Source of the DNA: Streptomyces sp. NBC_00820
GTDB lineage: Bacteria; Actinomycetota; Actinomycetes; Streptomycetales; Streptomycetaceae
Direction of reading: 5' to 3'
Assembly: GCF_036347055.1 (NCBI RefSeq)
Contig: NZ_CP108882.1
Coordinates: 1,997,001-2,061,000, forward strand
Length of the DNA stretch: 64,000 bases
A program made the translations under genes and the position numbers. Shown here piece by piece: positions 42,361 through 50,239 of the stretch (position 1 is the first letter of the stretch; each line of letters begins with the position of its first letter). The notes under the pieces are model-generated. The model was given only the letters and a program-made list of their open reading frames with translations. It had not been told where the DNA came from and searched no databases.

Positions 42361-43599
42361 ATGACGAAAACGAAAAACGGCGGTACGAGGCGCGTGCTGC
42401 GCGACCGCGACGCCGGTCTGTACCTCGCGAGTGTGGTGGTGTCCGCGTTCGGCACGTCCGCGCTGGGCCCGGCCTGCGGCATGTGGGTGAAGGACCTCAC
42501 CGGCTCGAACGGCCTGGCCGCCCTGTGTCTGCTCGCCACCTGGGCGCCCACGCTCGCCGGCCCGCTGCTCGGCACGATCGCCGACCGCCTGCCCCGCAAA
42601 CCCCTGCTGATCTGGGCCGACCTCGGCCTCGGTGCCGTCCTCCTCACCCTCTTCGCGGTGCGCTCCCGCGACGACCTGTGGCTGCTCTTCACCGTGCTGC
42701 TGGTGTACGGCACGGTCGTCGCCGTCCGTGATCCGGCCGAGTCCGCCGTCGTCACCGGCGTCGTCGGCCCGGAGCTGCTGGGTGACCTGGGCGGGCTCCG
42801 GACGACCGCCGTGGAGGGCATGAAGCTGGTGGCCCCGCTGACCGGTGCGGCCCTGTACGCGGCGTACGGCGGGGCCGCGGTCGCCTGCCTCGACGCCGGC
42901 ACGTTCGCGCTGGCCGCCGCCGTGTGGCCGTTCGTCCGCGTCCGCGAGGAGCCGCCGCGGCCCCGGGCGGGCGGCGGGCGCGCGCAGGCGGCCGAGGGCG
43001 TCCGCGAGCTGTGGGGGCATCCGCTCCTGCGTCCGCTGGTGCTGGCCGGCGGTGCCACGATGTTCCTCTCCAGCCTGAGCAGCACCATGACGTACGGCGT
43101 CGTGGACGCCCTCGGGCACTCCCCCGCCTACGCGGGTGTCCTGTACGCCGTCCAGGGCGCCGGCTCGACGGCGGTCGGGCTGGTGTCGGGAGCGGCGCTG
43201 CGCCGGCTGGGCGCGCGCCGGTTCGCGGCGGCCGGGATCGCGCTCACGGCGGTCGCGGTGGCCGCGCGGGCGGTCCCGTCGGACCCGGTGGTGCTGGCGG
43301 GCAGCCTGGGGATCGGCCTGGGGCTGCCGTGCGTGCTGATCGCCGCGTTCACCGCCGTGCAGCTCGAGACGCCCGGCCCGCTGCTGGGCCGGGTGACCGC
43401 CACCGCCGGCACGCTGATCTTCACACCGACCGCCGTCGGGCTGGCCGTCGGGGCCGGCCTGGTCGAACTGGCCGGCCCCGCGCCGCTGTTGCCCGTGTAC
43501 GGCGTGGCGCTCCTCGCCACGGCGGCGTCACTCGTTCAGCGCGTGGACAGCGCCTCGCGCACTACCGACAGGTCCCCGTCGGACGCCAACCCGGCGTGA
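42361..43599 (+). CDS. MFS transporter (12 TM, enterobactin-exporter-like)
   Basis: 412 residues with about 12 hydrophobic segments; a motif-A-like LLGTIADRLPRKPLLIWADLG after TM2 fits the DHA3/EntS-type branch of MFS permeases. ATG 42361. It is divergent from the isomerase-like gene and its last 64 bp overlap the convergent unknown gene at 43536. Substrate unknown. Its place next to the uronate genes could mean sugar-acid transport, but the branch is usually an exporter. Confidence 0.85.
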   Translation: MTKTKNGGTRRVLRDRDAGLYLASVVVSAFGTSALGPACGMWVKDLTGSNGLAALCLLATWAPTLAGPLLGTIADRLPRKPLLIWADLGLGAVLLTLFAVRSRDDLWLLFTVLLVYGTVVAVRDPAESAVVTGVVGPELLGDLGGLRTTAVEGMKLVAPLTGAALYAAYGGAAVACLDAGTFALAAAVWPFVRVREEPPRPRAGGGRAQAAEGVRELWGHPLLRPLVLAGGATMFLSSLSSTMTYGVVDALGHSPAYAGVLYAVQGAGSTAVGLVSGAALRRLGARRFAAAGIALTAVAVAARAVPSDPVVLAGSLGIGLGLPCVLIAAFTAVQLETPGPLLGRVTATAGTLIFTPTAVGLAVGAGLVELAGPAPLLPVYGVALLATAASLVQRVDSASRTTDRSPSDANPA

Positions 43600-44708
43600 T
43601 ACAGGCGCAGTTCCGTCGCCCCCTCGGCACGCGCGCGTGCCGCGTCGGCCGCGAGGGTGCCCGGGCTGCCGCCCATGCCGGTGACCACCGGGAAGTTGGC
43701 GGCGAGGACCGCGCCCTCCCGCGCCCGCTCGGCGAAGGGTGCCAGCAGCGCCGTACCGTCCGTGCCGCCCGCGCACGGGACGACCACGCCGTCCGCGACG
43801 GACAGGATGTGGGCGGGGTCGACGCCGGCGTTGGCGCCGCAGTGGTACGGCACCGGGTCCGCGTGCAGCAGCACCTGGAAGCCGTCGGGCGCGGCGGCGC
43901 GTACAGCGGTGACGGCCGCTTCCTGGAGGGTGTGGGCCGTCCGCTCGCGCCACGCGCGCGTGGCGGACGCCGTCTCCTCGCCGAGGAGCTTTCGGACGGC
44001 CGCCCAGTCCCCGTCGTCCGCCGCACCGCGCCACAGCGGTTCCAGCGCGGCCCGTACGGCTCCCGCCAACGCGTCGGCGTCCAGGCCCTGTTCGCCGTAG
44101 CCGGCGCGGCAGTCCGGGCAGAAGCACAGCGACAACAGGTACTGCCCGGCGTCCCCGAGGGCGATCCCGGCGGTCTTGTCGTGGGCGTGCAGGTGCTGGA
44201 GGCCGTACCAGCCGAGGGATTCCAGTTCGGTGCCGCGGGCGCCGGGGCGTACGGCGGCCTCGGCGGCGAGGCCGGTCAGGTACGCGCGGGTGGCGGGCTG
44301 GGCGATGCAGGGCGCCCACGGGTAGCGGTCGCCGTAGGCGTTGACGACCGAGGTGTCCGGGTGTTCGGCGCCCAGGCGGGAGCTGTGCGCCAGGACCACC
44401 CAGCTGTGCACCTCCAGGCCGGCCGCGGCGAGTGCCTCGGCGGCCTGCCCGTAGGCGTCGCCGGGGGCCCAGTGTCCCGCGGGGTACGGCCGCAGGGCCC
44501 GGCCCGCCCAGCGGTCGCCGGCGGGGTAGAGGACGGCCGCGTGCTCGGCGGTGACGACGCGGTGGCGGGGGTGGCGCGGGGTCAGGGCGCGGGTGGAGTG
44601 GTAGGCGGAGGCGAGGGTCACCTGCTCCACGCCGAGTCCGGCGATCCGGGCGGGGGCGTCGGGGTCCCCATTGACGTCCCAGGGGTAGACGAACGCCGAC
44701 GCCTTCAC
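43536..44708 (-). CDS. Unidentified TIM-barrel-like protein in the kdgD operon
   Basis: About 390 residues; I do not recognise a named enzyme. No signal peptide. It starts VKASAFVYPWDVNGDPDAP and has glycosidase-barrel-like stretches: HSWVVLAHSSRLGAEHPD, NAYGDRYPWAPCIAQPATR, ELESLGWYGLQHLHAHDK. A CFCPDC cluster and two HxH-like sites (LQHLHAHDK, LLHADPVPYH) could bind metal. GTG 44708 overlaps the kdgD stop (GTGA), so it is co-translated with a 5-dehydro-4-deoxyglucarate dehydratase. Its job is therefore probably in uronate or aldarate use: an intracellular glycosidase, isomerase or lactonase. Its 3' end overlaps the MFS gene by 64 bp. Confidence 0.8.
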   Translation of the reverse strand: MKASAFVYPWDVNGDPDAPARIAGLGVEQVTLASAYHSTRALTPRHPRHRVVTAEHAAVLYPAGDRWAGRALRPYPAGHWAPGDAYGQAAEALAAAGLEVHSWVVLAHSSRLGAEHPDTSVVNAYGDRYPWAPCIAQPATRAYLTGLAAEAAVRPGARGTELESLGWYGLQHLHAHDKTAGIALGDAGQYLLSLCFCPDCRAGYGEQGLDADALAGAVRAALEPLWRGAADDGDWAAVRKLLGEETASATRAWRERTAHTLQEAAVTAVRAAAPDGFQVLLHADPVPYHCGANAGVDPAHILSVADGVVVPCAGGTDGTALLAPFAERAREGAVLAANFPVVTGMGGSPGTLAADAARARAEGATELRLYHAGLASDGDLSVVREALSTR

Positions 44709-45646
44709 GCACCCTCCTCCAGCAGCGCGTGGCCGCGGTCGACGAGCCGGGCGAGTTGCTTGACGTGATCCTCGGCGGGCTCGTGCAGCGGGGGCCGGAC
44801 CTCGCCGACGTCCAGGCCGCGCAGCCGTACGCCCGCCTTGACGAGGGAGACGGCGTATCCGTGGCCCTGGGCGCGCAGTTCGACGAACGGGCGGTAGAAA
44901 CCGTCCAGCAGGCGGCGCGCGGTGGCCTCGTCGCCCGTCTCCAGCGCCCGGTGGAAGGCCAGGGCGATCTCGGGGGCGAAGCAGAAGACGGCGGAGGAGT
45001 ACAGGGTGATGCCGAGGGCACGGTAGGCGAGCTGGGTCTGCTCGGCGGTGGGCAGGCCGTTGAAGTACAGGAAGTCGCCCGGGACTTCGGTGCGGACGGC
45101 GCTGACGATGCGCTGCATCAGGTCCAGGTCGCCGACGCCGTCCTTGAGGCCGATGACGCCTTCGGTGCGGGCGAGTTCGACCACGGTCGGCGGGGTGAAG
45201 ACGGCGTTGTCGCGCTGGTAGACGATGACCGGCAGGGCGGTCGCCGCGGCGATCTCCCGGTAGTGCCGCAGCAGACCCTCCTGCCCGGCGACGACGAGGT
45301 ACGGCGGCAGGGCGAGGAGTCCGTCGGCGCCCGCCTCCTCGGCGAGCCGCGCGTAGCGGACGGCGAGCGCGGTGCCGTAGCCGGCGCCCGCGATCACCGG
45401 GACCCGGCCCTCCGCCGCCTCGACGGCCGCGCGCACGCAGGCCTCGAACTCCTCCGGGAGCAGCGCGTGGAACTCGCCGGTGCCGCAGGCGGCGAACACG
45501 GCGGCGGCTCCGGCCTCGACGCCGCGGCGCACATGGGCGCGGTAGACGTCGAGGTCGACCGAGCCGTCGGGGCCGTAGGCGGTGACGGGGAAGAACAGCG
45601 GCCCGCTGGGGTCGCTGAGCCGGGCGGCGAGAGGGACTGACGTCAC
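44705..45646 (-). CDS. kdgD: 5-dehydro-4-deoxyglucarate dehydratase
   Basis: 313 residues, DHDPS superfamily. The Schiff-base lysine is in GVIGLKDGVGDLDLMQRIV, a block typical of KdgD rather than DapA; the partner tyrosine is in LPVIVYQRDNAVFTPPT. FAACGTGEFHALLPEEF replaces the DapA GTTGE loop. It converts 5-keto-4-deoxyglucarate to alpha-ketoglutarate semialdehyde with loss of water and CO2. GTG 45646 has AGGGAG about 6 nt upstream. It faces uronate dehydrogenase across a shared promoter region. Confidence 0.9.
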   Translation of the reverse strand: MTSVPLAARLSDPSGPLFFPVTAYGPDGSVDLDVYRAHVRRGVEAGAAAVFAACGTGEFHALLPEEFEACVRAAVEAAEGRVPVIAGAGYGTALAVRYARLAEEAGADGLLALPPYLVVAGQEGLLRHYREIAAATALPVIVYQRDNAVFTPPTVVELARTEGVIGLKDGVGDLDLMQRIVSAVRTEVPGDFLYFNGLPTAEQTQLAYRALGITLYSSAVFCFAPEIALAFHRALETGDEATARRLLDGFYRPFVELRAQGHGYAVSLVKAGVRLRGLDVGEVRPPLHEPAEDHVKQLARLVDRGHALLEEGA

Positions 45647-45715
45647 GGGCGCTCCCTGTCGGTGCGTGCCACGGGTGCACGAATCTGATCGGTGTCCATA
45701 TCTCTGAACGGCATC

Positions 45716-45745
45716 ACGCTAAAGGCCGCCCACAAGGGCGGTCAA
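45716..45745 (-). promoter_or_regulatory. Predicted promoter of the kdgD operon
   Basis: On the minus strand: TTGACC (45745-45740), 18-bp spacer, TAGCGT (45721-45716). The same -35, spacer length and -10 occur in the divergent promoter, which supports both. Confidence 0.65.
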
Positions 45746-45794
45746 GCGGGCGAACCACCAACACAGCACCGGATTTCCGCACTCCACGGCACAC

Positions 45795-45824
45795 TTGACC
45801 GCACGGCTCGGCCCTCTCTAGCGT
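45795..45824 (+). promoter_or_regulatory. Predicted promoter of uronate dehydrogenase gene
   Basis: TTGACC (45795-45800), 18-bp spacer, TAGCGT (45819-45824), 65 bp before the ATG. Identical boxes to the divergent kdgD promoter. Confidence 0.65.
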
Positions 45825-45830
45825 GTCCAC

Positions 45831-45847
45831 GGATGTGAATCGCATCC
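45831..45847. promoter_or_regulatory. 17-bp palindromic operator at the udh transcription start
   Basis: GGATGTGAATCGCATCC has arms GGATG/CATCC with a near-symmetric centre. It begins 6 bp after the predicted -10 box, so a bound repressor would block udh initiation. The regulator is not encoded next to it. Confidence 0.65.
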
Positions 45848-45889
45848 ACACATGCGGCCGTTGACTCAAGAACCGCAAGGAGATCGAGG

Positions 45890-46714
45890 ATGCCCGCTCC
45901 CCGCACCCTGCTGCTCACCGGCGCCGCCGGCGGCCTCGGCACCCTGATGCGGTCCCTGCTGCCGGCGTACGGCTACACGCTGCGCCTGTTCGACGTGCGC
46001 CCCGTCGAGGACGAGCCGGACGCCATCACCGCGGACCTCGCCGACAAGGAGGCGCTGCGCGAGGCGGTGCGGGGCGTGGACGCGGTCCTCCATCTCGCGG
46101 GCATCTCCCTGGAGGCGCCGTTCGAGAAGATCCTCAAGGCGAACATCGAGGGCACGTACAACCTCTACGAGGCCGCCCGCCACGAAGGAGTGCCCCGGAT
46201 CGTCTTCGCCTCCTCCAACCACGCCGTCGGCTACACCGCGGCGCCACAGGGTGCCGTACCGCTCGATCCCGGCGCGCTGATCCCGGTCGGCACCCCGCGC
46301 CGCCCGGACACCTTCTACGGCCTGTCCAAGTCCTTCGGCGAGGACCTGGCGCAGCTCTACTGGGACCGGCACGGCCTGGAGACCGTCTCCGTGCGCATCG
46401 GCTCCTGCTTCCCCGAGCCCACCAGTGTGCGCATGCTCTCGCTGTGGCTGAGCCCCGCCGACGGCGCCCGCCTCTTCCACGCGTCCCTGACCGCCGAGGA
46501 GGTCGGCCACACGGTCGTCTACGGCTCCTCGGCCAACACCCGTCTGTGGTGGGACCTGTCGTCCGCCCGGGCGCTCGGCTACGAGCCGCGGGACGACTCC
46601 GAGCCGTACGCCGCCGAACTGATCGCCGCACAGGGCGAAATGGACTCGGCGAACCCGGCCCACAGCCACCTGGGCGGCCATTTCGTGAACGACCCGCCGA
46701 TCTGGCCGTACTGA
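45890..46714 (+). CDS. udh: Uronate dehydrogenase (NAD-dependent SDR)
   Basis: 274 residues, extended-type SDR/epimerase fold. NAD-binding LLLTGAAGGLG at the N-terminus; AGISLEAPFEKILKANIEGT, RIVFASSNHAVGYT, the catalytic YGLSKSFGE and VRIGSCFPEPTSVRMLS closely follow known bacterial uronate dehydrogenases. It oxidises D-galacturonate or D-glucuronate to the aldaro-lactone. AAGGAG ends 7 nt before ATG 45890. Divergent from kdgD, two steps later in the same pathway. No enolase-type aldarate dehydratase is in the window for the step between. Confidence 0.9.
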   Translation: MPAPRTLLLTGAAGGLGTLMRSLLPAYGYTLRLFDVRPVEDEPDAITADLADKEALREAVRGVDAVLHLAGISLEAPFEKILKANIEGTYNLYEAARHEGVPRIVFASSNHAVGYTAAPQGAVPLDPGALIPVGTPRRPDTFYGLSKSFGEDLAQLYWDRHGLETVSVRIGSCFPEPTSVRMLSLWLSPADGARLFHASLTAEEVGHTVVYGSSANTRLWWDLSSARALGYEPRDDSEPYAAELIAAQGEMDSANPAHSHLGGHFVNDPPIWPY

Positions 46715-46803
46715 ACGATCCGGAACGGCACCGGGCCTCTTGCGCGCGCCCCGGACGAGCAAGGCCGCTCCGCGACGACCACCGGGCGCGGGCGGGGCCC
46801 TGC

Positions 46804-46910
46804 GGGATTCCGCCGGGGATTCCGCCGGGGATCACCGAAGAGCGGCCTCCCGGCGCCGCCTCACGGTCGACACCGGTCAACGCCGGTCGGCGCCGGTCAA
46901 CACCGGGACT
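46804..46910. repeat. Short tandem repeats downstream of udh
   Basis: Two 12-bp GGGATTCCGCCG units (46804-46827) and three 10-bp CGGTC-type units (46871-46900: CACCGGTCAA, CGCCGGTCGG, CGCCGGTCAA). They lie in the 214-bp spacer between two convergent genes, where I see no coding capacity. Confidence 0.65.
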
Positions 46911-46928
46911 CGTCGTCGTGCTTGGCGA

Positions 46929-47300
46929 CTAGTTTGCCGCCGTACCGCCCTCCGGGGCGTCGAAGCGCACGGAACGGACCTCCAGGGTGTCCTTGGCCGG
47001 CTTGCCGTGTGCCCTCAGCCGCCAGGCGGAACCCTCGCAGTTCGCGCCGAGGTAGACGGTCACGGCGGTGTCGGTGTCGTTCTGCGGGCCGTAGCCGGGG
47101 AGTTCCTCGTCGTCGCCGACGCCGTAGAGGTTGATGCACTTGCCGCTGTGCGGGTCGGCGAGGGCGACGTGCTGCTCCTGGCCGTAGCCGTCGACGTACT
47201 TGTAGTGGAAGCTGCCCTGGGCCGCCTGGGCGGAGCCGGCCATGGACAGGGCGAGGGCGAGGGCGCCGAGGGAGGCGCCGAGGGTGGTGCGGAGCTTCAT
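46929..47300 (-). CDS. Small secreted protein of unknown function
   Basis: 123 residues. A clear signal peptide (MKLRTTLGASLGALALALSM, cleavage near AQAAQG) leaves about 95 residues with two Cys (GKCINLYGV and GANCEGSAW), probably a disulfide. Many Gly/Asp and aromatic residues suggest a small beta fold. Not recognised. GGAAGGGA precedes ATG 47300. Stands alone between repeat-rich spacers. Confidence 0.75.
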   Translation of the reverse strand: MKLRTTLGASLGALALALSMAGSAQAAQGSFHYKYVDGYGQEQHVALADPHSGKCINLYGVGDDEELPGYGPQNDTDTAVTVYLGANCEGSAWRLRAHGKPAKDTLEVRSVRFDAPEGGTAAN

Positions 47301-47869
47301 GACGGGAGGGATCCCTTCCGAAGATGATCAAGGGGTACCGCGGAGCCGACCCTAGAAGGGCGGACGGCGGCGAACCGGTCCGCCGGGCCGTCGGCTCCCG
47401 CACGCCCCCGGAGTGTCACCCGCTCGGGTCAGGCACAGGCCGGCGCCGGACGGTCGCCACCGCCGCCGCCCCGGCGGAACACACCGGCCCCCCGGTTCCC
47501 TCGCGGACCGTCACCCGTGCCCGGCCCCCCACGACCGTCACGAAACGACTGTCACGAAACGACCGTCCCGAAGTGTCCGCCGCGGCCTTCGGCCCGGCCG
47601 AAAACGATCGATCTTCATGGCGGGCGGGCAGCAAACGGGCGCGCCCGCCGCCGTGTTCGGGCATCGGAGCTGCCCGATCTCACGTCCCGGCACACAGCAG
47701 CCCAGGTCCGAGGCGGGCACAGCCAGAACCGAACGGGCACATGCGGGCACCATCGGACGCGCAACAGGCCTGGTCACCGCCGCGCACGCGCTGTAGAACT
47801 TTCCCCCGAGGGCCTCACCGGGCCCGAACGGGCACAGCACGGCAAGGCAAGGCAGGGGAGGTGTCGGCG
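47301..47869. other. 569-bp gap upstream of the DeoR regulator
   Basis: No gene is supported; open frames here are compositional. It holds the leftward promoter of the small secreted protein and the rightward promoter of the DeoR gene. The clearest structure is a triple 14-bp repeat at 47531-47572, followed by an AT-richer CGAAAACGATCGATC at about 47600. GGGGAGG (47855-47861) is the ribosome site of the DeoR gene. Confidence 0.6.
47531..47572. promoter_or_regulatory. Three tandem 14-bp repeats, candidate DeoR operator
   Basis: ACGACCGTCACGAA (47531), ACGACTGTCACGAA (47545) and ACGACCGTCCCGAA (47559) are back to back. DeoR/GlpR repressors commonly bind phased repeats containing TTCG/CGAA, and the regulator gene is about 300 bp downstream. 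Confidence 0.6.
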
Positions 47870-48640
47870 ATGACGGCGATGACCGCGGAGGAACGACAGC
47901 GCGAGATCGTCCAGGCCGCCCGCCGCACGGGTTCGGTCGACGTCACCACGCTCGCCACCGAACTGGGCGTCGCCAAGGAGACCGTACGACGCGATCTGCG
48001 GGCCCTGGAGGACCACGGGCTGGTCCGCCGCACGCACGGCGGCGCCTATCCCGTGGAGAGCGCCGGCTTCGAGACGACCCTCGCCTTCCGCGCCACCAGT
48101 CACGTCCCCGAGAAGCGCCGGATCGCGGCCGCGGCGGCCGAGCTGCTCGGGGACGCCGAGACCGTCTTCGTCGACGAGGGCTTCACCCCGCAGCTCATCG
48201 CCGAGGCGCTCCCCCGCGACCGGCCGCTGACGGTGGTCACCGCCTCCCTGGCCACCGCCGGGGCGCTCGCGGAGGCCGAGAACACGACGGTGCTGCTGCT
48301 GGGCGGCCGGGTGCGCGCCGGCACGCTGGCCACCGTCGACCACTGGACGACCAGGATGCTGGCCGGGTTCGTCATCGACCTGGCGTACATCGGCGCCAAC
48401 GGCATCTCCCGCGACCACGGGCTGACCACCCCCGACCCGGCGGTCAGCGAGGTCAAGGCCCAGGCGATCCGTGCCTCCCGCCGCACGGTCTTCGCCGGGA
48501 CGCACACCAAGTTCGGCGCGGTGAGCTTCTGCCGGTTCGCCGAGGTCGGCGCCCTGGAGGCCGTCGTCACCAGCACGCTGCTGCCGGCCGCCGAGGCCCA
48601 CCGCTACTCGCTCCAGGGCCCGCAGGTCATCCGGGTCTGA
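47870..48640 (+). CDS. DeoR/GlpR-family transcriptional regulator
   Basis: 256 residues. N-terminal DeoR HTH (RQREIVQAARRTGSVDVTTLA, LGVAKETVRRDLRALEDHGL, VRRTHGGAYPV) and C-terminal sugar-isomerase-like sensor (TVFVDEGFTPQLIAEALP, LLLGGRVRAGTLATVD, LAYIGANGISRDHGLTTPD). The frame is open far upstream; ATG 47870 has GGGGAGG 8 nt before it. It leads into the sugar/polyol ABC operon and probably represses it, responding to a sugar phosphate. Confidence 0.93.
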   Translation: MTAMTAEERQREIVQAARRTGSVDVTTLATELGVAKETVRRDLRALEDHGLVRRTHGGAYPVESAGFETTLAFRATSHVPEKRRIAAAAAELLGDAETVFVDEGFTPQLIAEALPRDRPLTVVTASLATAGALAEAENTTVLLLGGRVRAGTLATVDHWTTRMLAGFVIDLAYIGANGISRDHGLTTPDPAVSEVKAQAIRASRRTVFAGTHTKFGAVSFCRFAEVGALEAVVTSTLLPAAEAHRYSLQGPQVIRV

Positions 48641-48692
48641 CCGCACGCCCGAGGCCCCTCCGGGCCACCGCACCACCGCCGCCGCTCCACGG

Positions 48693-48745
48693 TCACCGCA
48701 CCGCAGTCACCGTTCCACTTTCACCGCACCGCACCGCAGTCACCG
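48693..48745. repeat. Direct repeat of 19-20 bp upstream of the SBP gene
   Basis: CACCGCACCGCAGTCACCG is present at about 48694 and again at 48727. It lies in the 222-bp spacer between the DeoR gene and the substrate-binding protein gene. May be simple GC-rich slippage or part of the control region. Confidence 0.6.
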
Positions 48746-48862
48746 CACCGCCCGGCCGTCCGCCGTACCTCCAGCGAGCCGCACGGCCGCTCCAGCACAC
48801 CTCGACACCCGCATCCCGTCCCCGTCTTCCCAAGACCATCAGCGATCAGGAGTACCCCTTCC

Positions 48863-50239
48863 ATGCGAACCCAGAGCCGACGAACGCCACGCGTCCTCCT
48901 CGCCGCGGCCGCCGCGGGAACGCTCGCCACCCCCCTGCTCACCGGCTGCGCGGGCGCAGGCGGCGCGGGCGGGAGCGGATCCTCCGCCCACTCCATCAAC
49001 GTCCTGATGGTGAACAACCCGCAGATGGTGGAGCTCCAGAAGCTCACCGCCGCCCACTTCACCAAGGAGACCGGCATCAAGGTGAACTTCACCGTGCTGC
49101 CGGAAAACGATGTCAGGGACAAGATCAGCCAGGACTTCGCCAACCAGGCGGGCCAGTACGACATCGCCACGCTCAGCAACTACGAGATCCCGATCTACGC
49201 CAAGAACGGCTGGCTCCACTCCGTCGACTCCTACGTCAAGAGCGACACCGCCTTCGACCAGCAGGACATCCTCGCCCCGATGCGGCAGGCGCTGACCGGA
49301 GCGGACGGCAAGCTCTACGGCGAGCCCTTCTACGGCGAGTCCTCCTTCCTGATGTACCGCAAGGACGTCCTGGAGAAGAAGGGCCTGACCATGCCGGCCC
49401 ACCCGACCTGGAAGCAGGTCGCCGACCTCGCCGCCAAGACGGACGGCGCCGAGTCCGGGATGAAGGGCATCTGCCTGCGCGGCCTGCCCGGCTGGGGCGA
49501 GGTGATCGCCCCGCTGACCACGGTCGTCAACACCTTCGGCGGCACCTGGTTCGACAAGGACTGGAAGGCGCGCGTGGACTCCCCGGAGTTCAAGAAGGCC
49601 GTCCAGTTCTACGTCGACCTGGTCCGCAAGCACGGCGAGTCCGGTGCCGCGCAGTCCGGCTACGCCGAGTGCCTGAACAACATGACCCAGGGCAAGACGG
49701 CCATGTGGTACGACGCCACGGCGGGCGCGGGCTCGCTGGAGGCCGCCGGTTCCCCGGTCAAGGGAAAGATCGGCTACGTGCCGGCCCCGGTCGACAGGAC
49801 CGAGAGCTCCGGCTGGCTCTACACCTGGGCCTGGGGCGTCCAGAAGGCGTCCAAGCACCCCGACGACGCCTGGAAGTTCATCTCGTGGGCGTCCGGCAAG
49901 GGCTACGAGAACCTCGTCGGGAAGACGTCGGGCTGGTCCGACGTGCCCGCGGGCAAGCGCGCGTCGACCTATGACATACCGCAGTACACCAAGGAGGCGG
50001 GCGCCTTCGCGGACGTCACCCGGGACGCCATCGCGGGCGCCAGGCCGCAGGACCCGGGCGTGCAGCCCCGGCCCGCGCCCGGCATCCAGTTCGTCGGCAT
50101 CCCCGAGTTCACCGACCTGGGCACCAAGGTCGCCCAGGAGATCAGCAGCGCGATCGCCGGCCGTCAGTCCGTGGACAGCGCGCTGAAGAAGTCGCAGCAG
50201 TACGCCGAGGCCGTCGGCAAGAAGTACGAGGGATCATGA
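48863..50239 (+). CDS. Sugar/polyol ABC transporter substrate-binding lipoprotein
   Basis: 458 residues, extracellular solute-binding family 1. Lipoprotein signal with lipobox LLTGCAG (Cys about 29). The mature part shows ITVLPENDVRDKISQDF-type features (VNFTVLPENDVRDKI), MWYDATAGAGSLEAAGS and the Trp-rich SGWLYTWAWGVQKAS near the ligand site. AGGAG lies about 10 nt before ATG 48863. Operon with two permeases and a polyol dehydrogenase suggests mannitol, sorbitol or arabinitol as ligand; inference only. Stop overlaps the permease start (ATGA). Confidence 0.93.
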   Translation: MRTQSRRTPRVLLAAAAAGTLATPLLTGCAGAGGAGGSGSSAHSINVLMVNNPQMVELQKLTAAHFTKETGIKVNFTVLPENDVRDKISQDFANQAGQYDIATLSNYEIPIYAKNGWLHSVDSYVKSDTAFDQQDILAPMRQALTGADGKLYGEPFYGESSFLMYRKDVLEKKGLTMPAHPTWKQVADLAAKTDGAESGMKGICLRGLPGWGEVIAPLTTVVNTFGGTWFDKDWKARVDSPEFKKAVQFYVDLVRKHGESGAAQSGYAECLNNMTQGKTAMWYDATAGAGSLEAAGSPVKGKIGYVPAPVDRTESSGWLYTWAWGVQKASKHPDDAWKFISWASGKGYENLVGKTSGWSDVPAGKRASTYDIPQYTKEAGAFADVTRDAIAGARPQDPGVQPRPAPGIQFVGIPEFTDLGTKVAQEISSAIAGRQSVDSALKKSQQYAEAVGKKYEGS

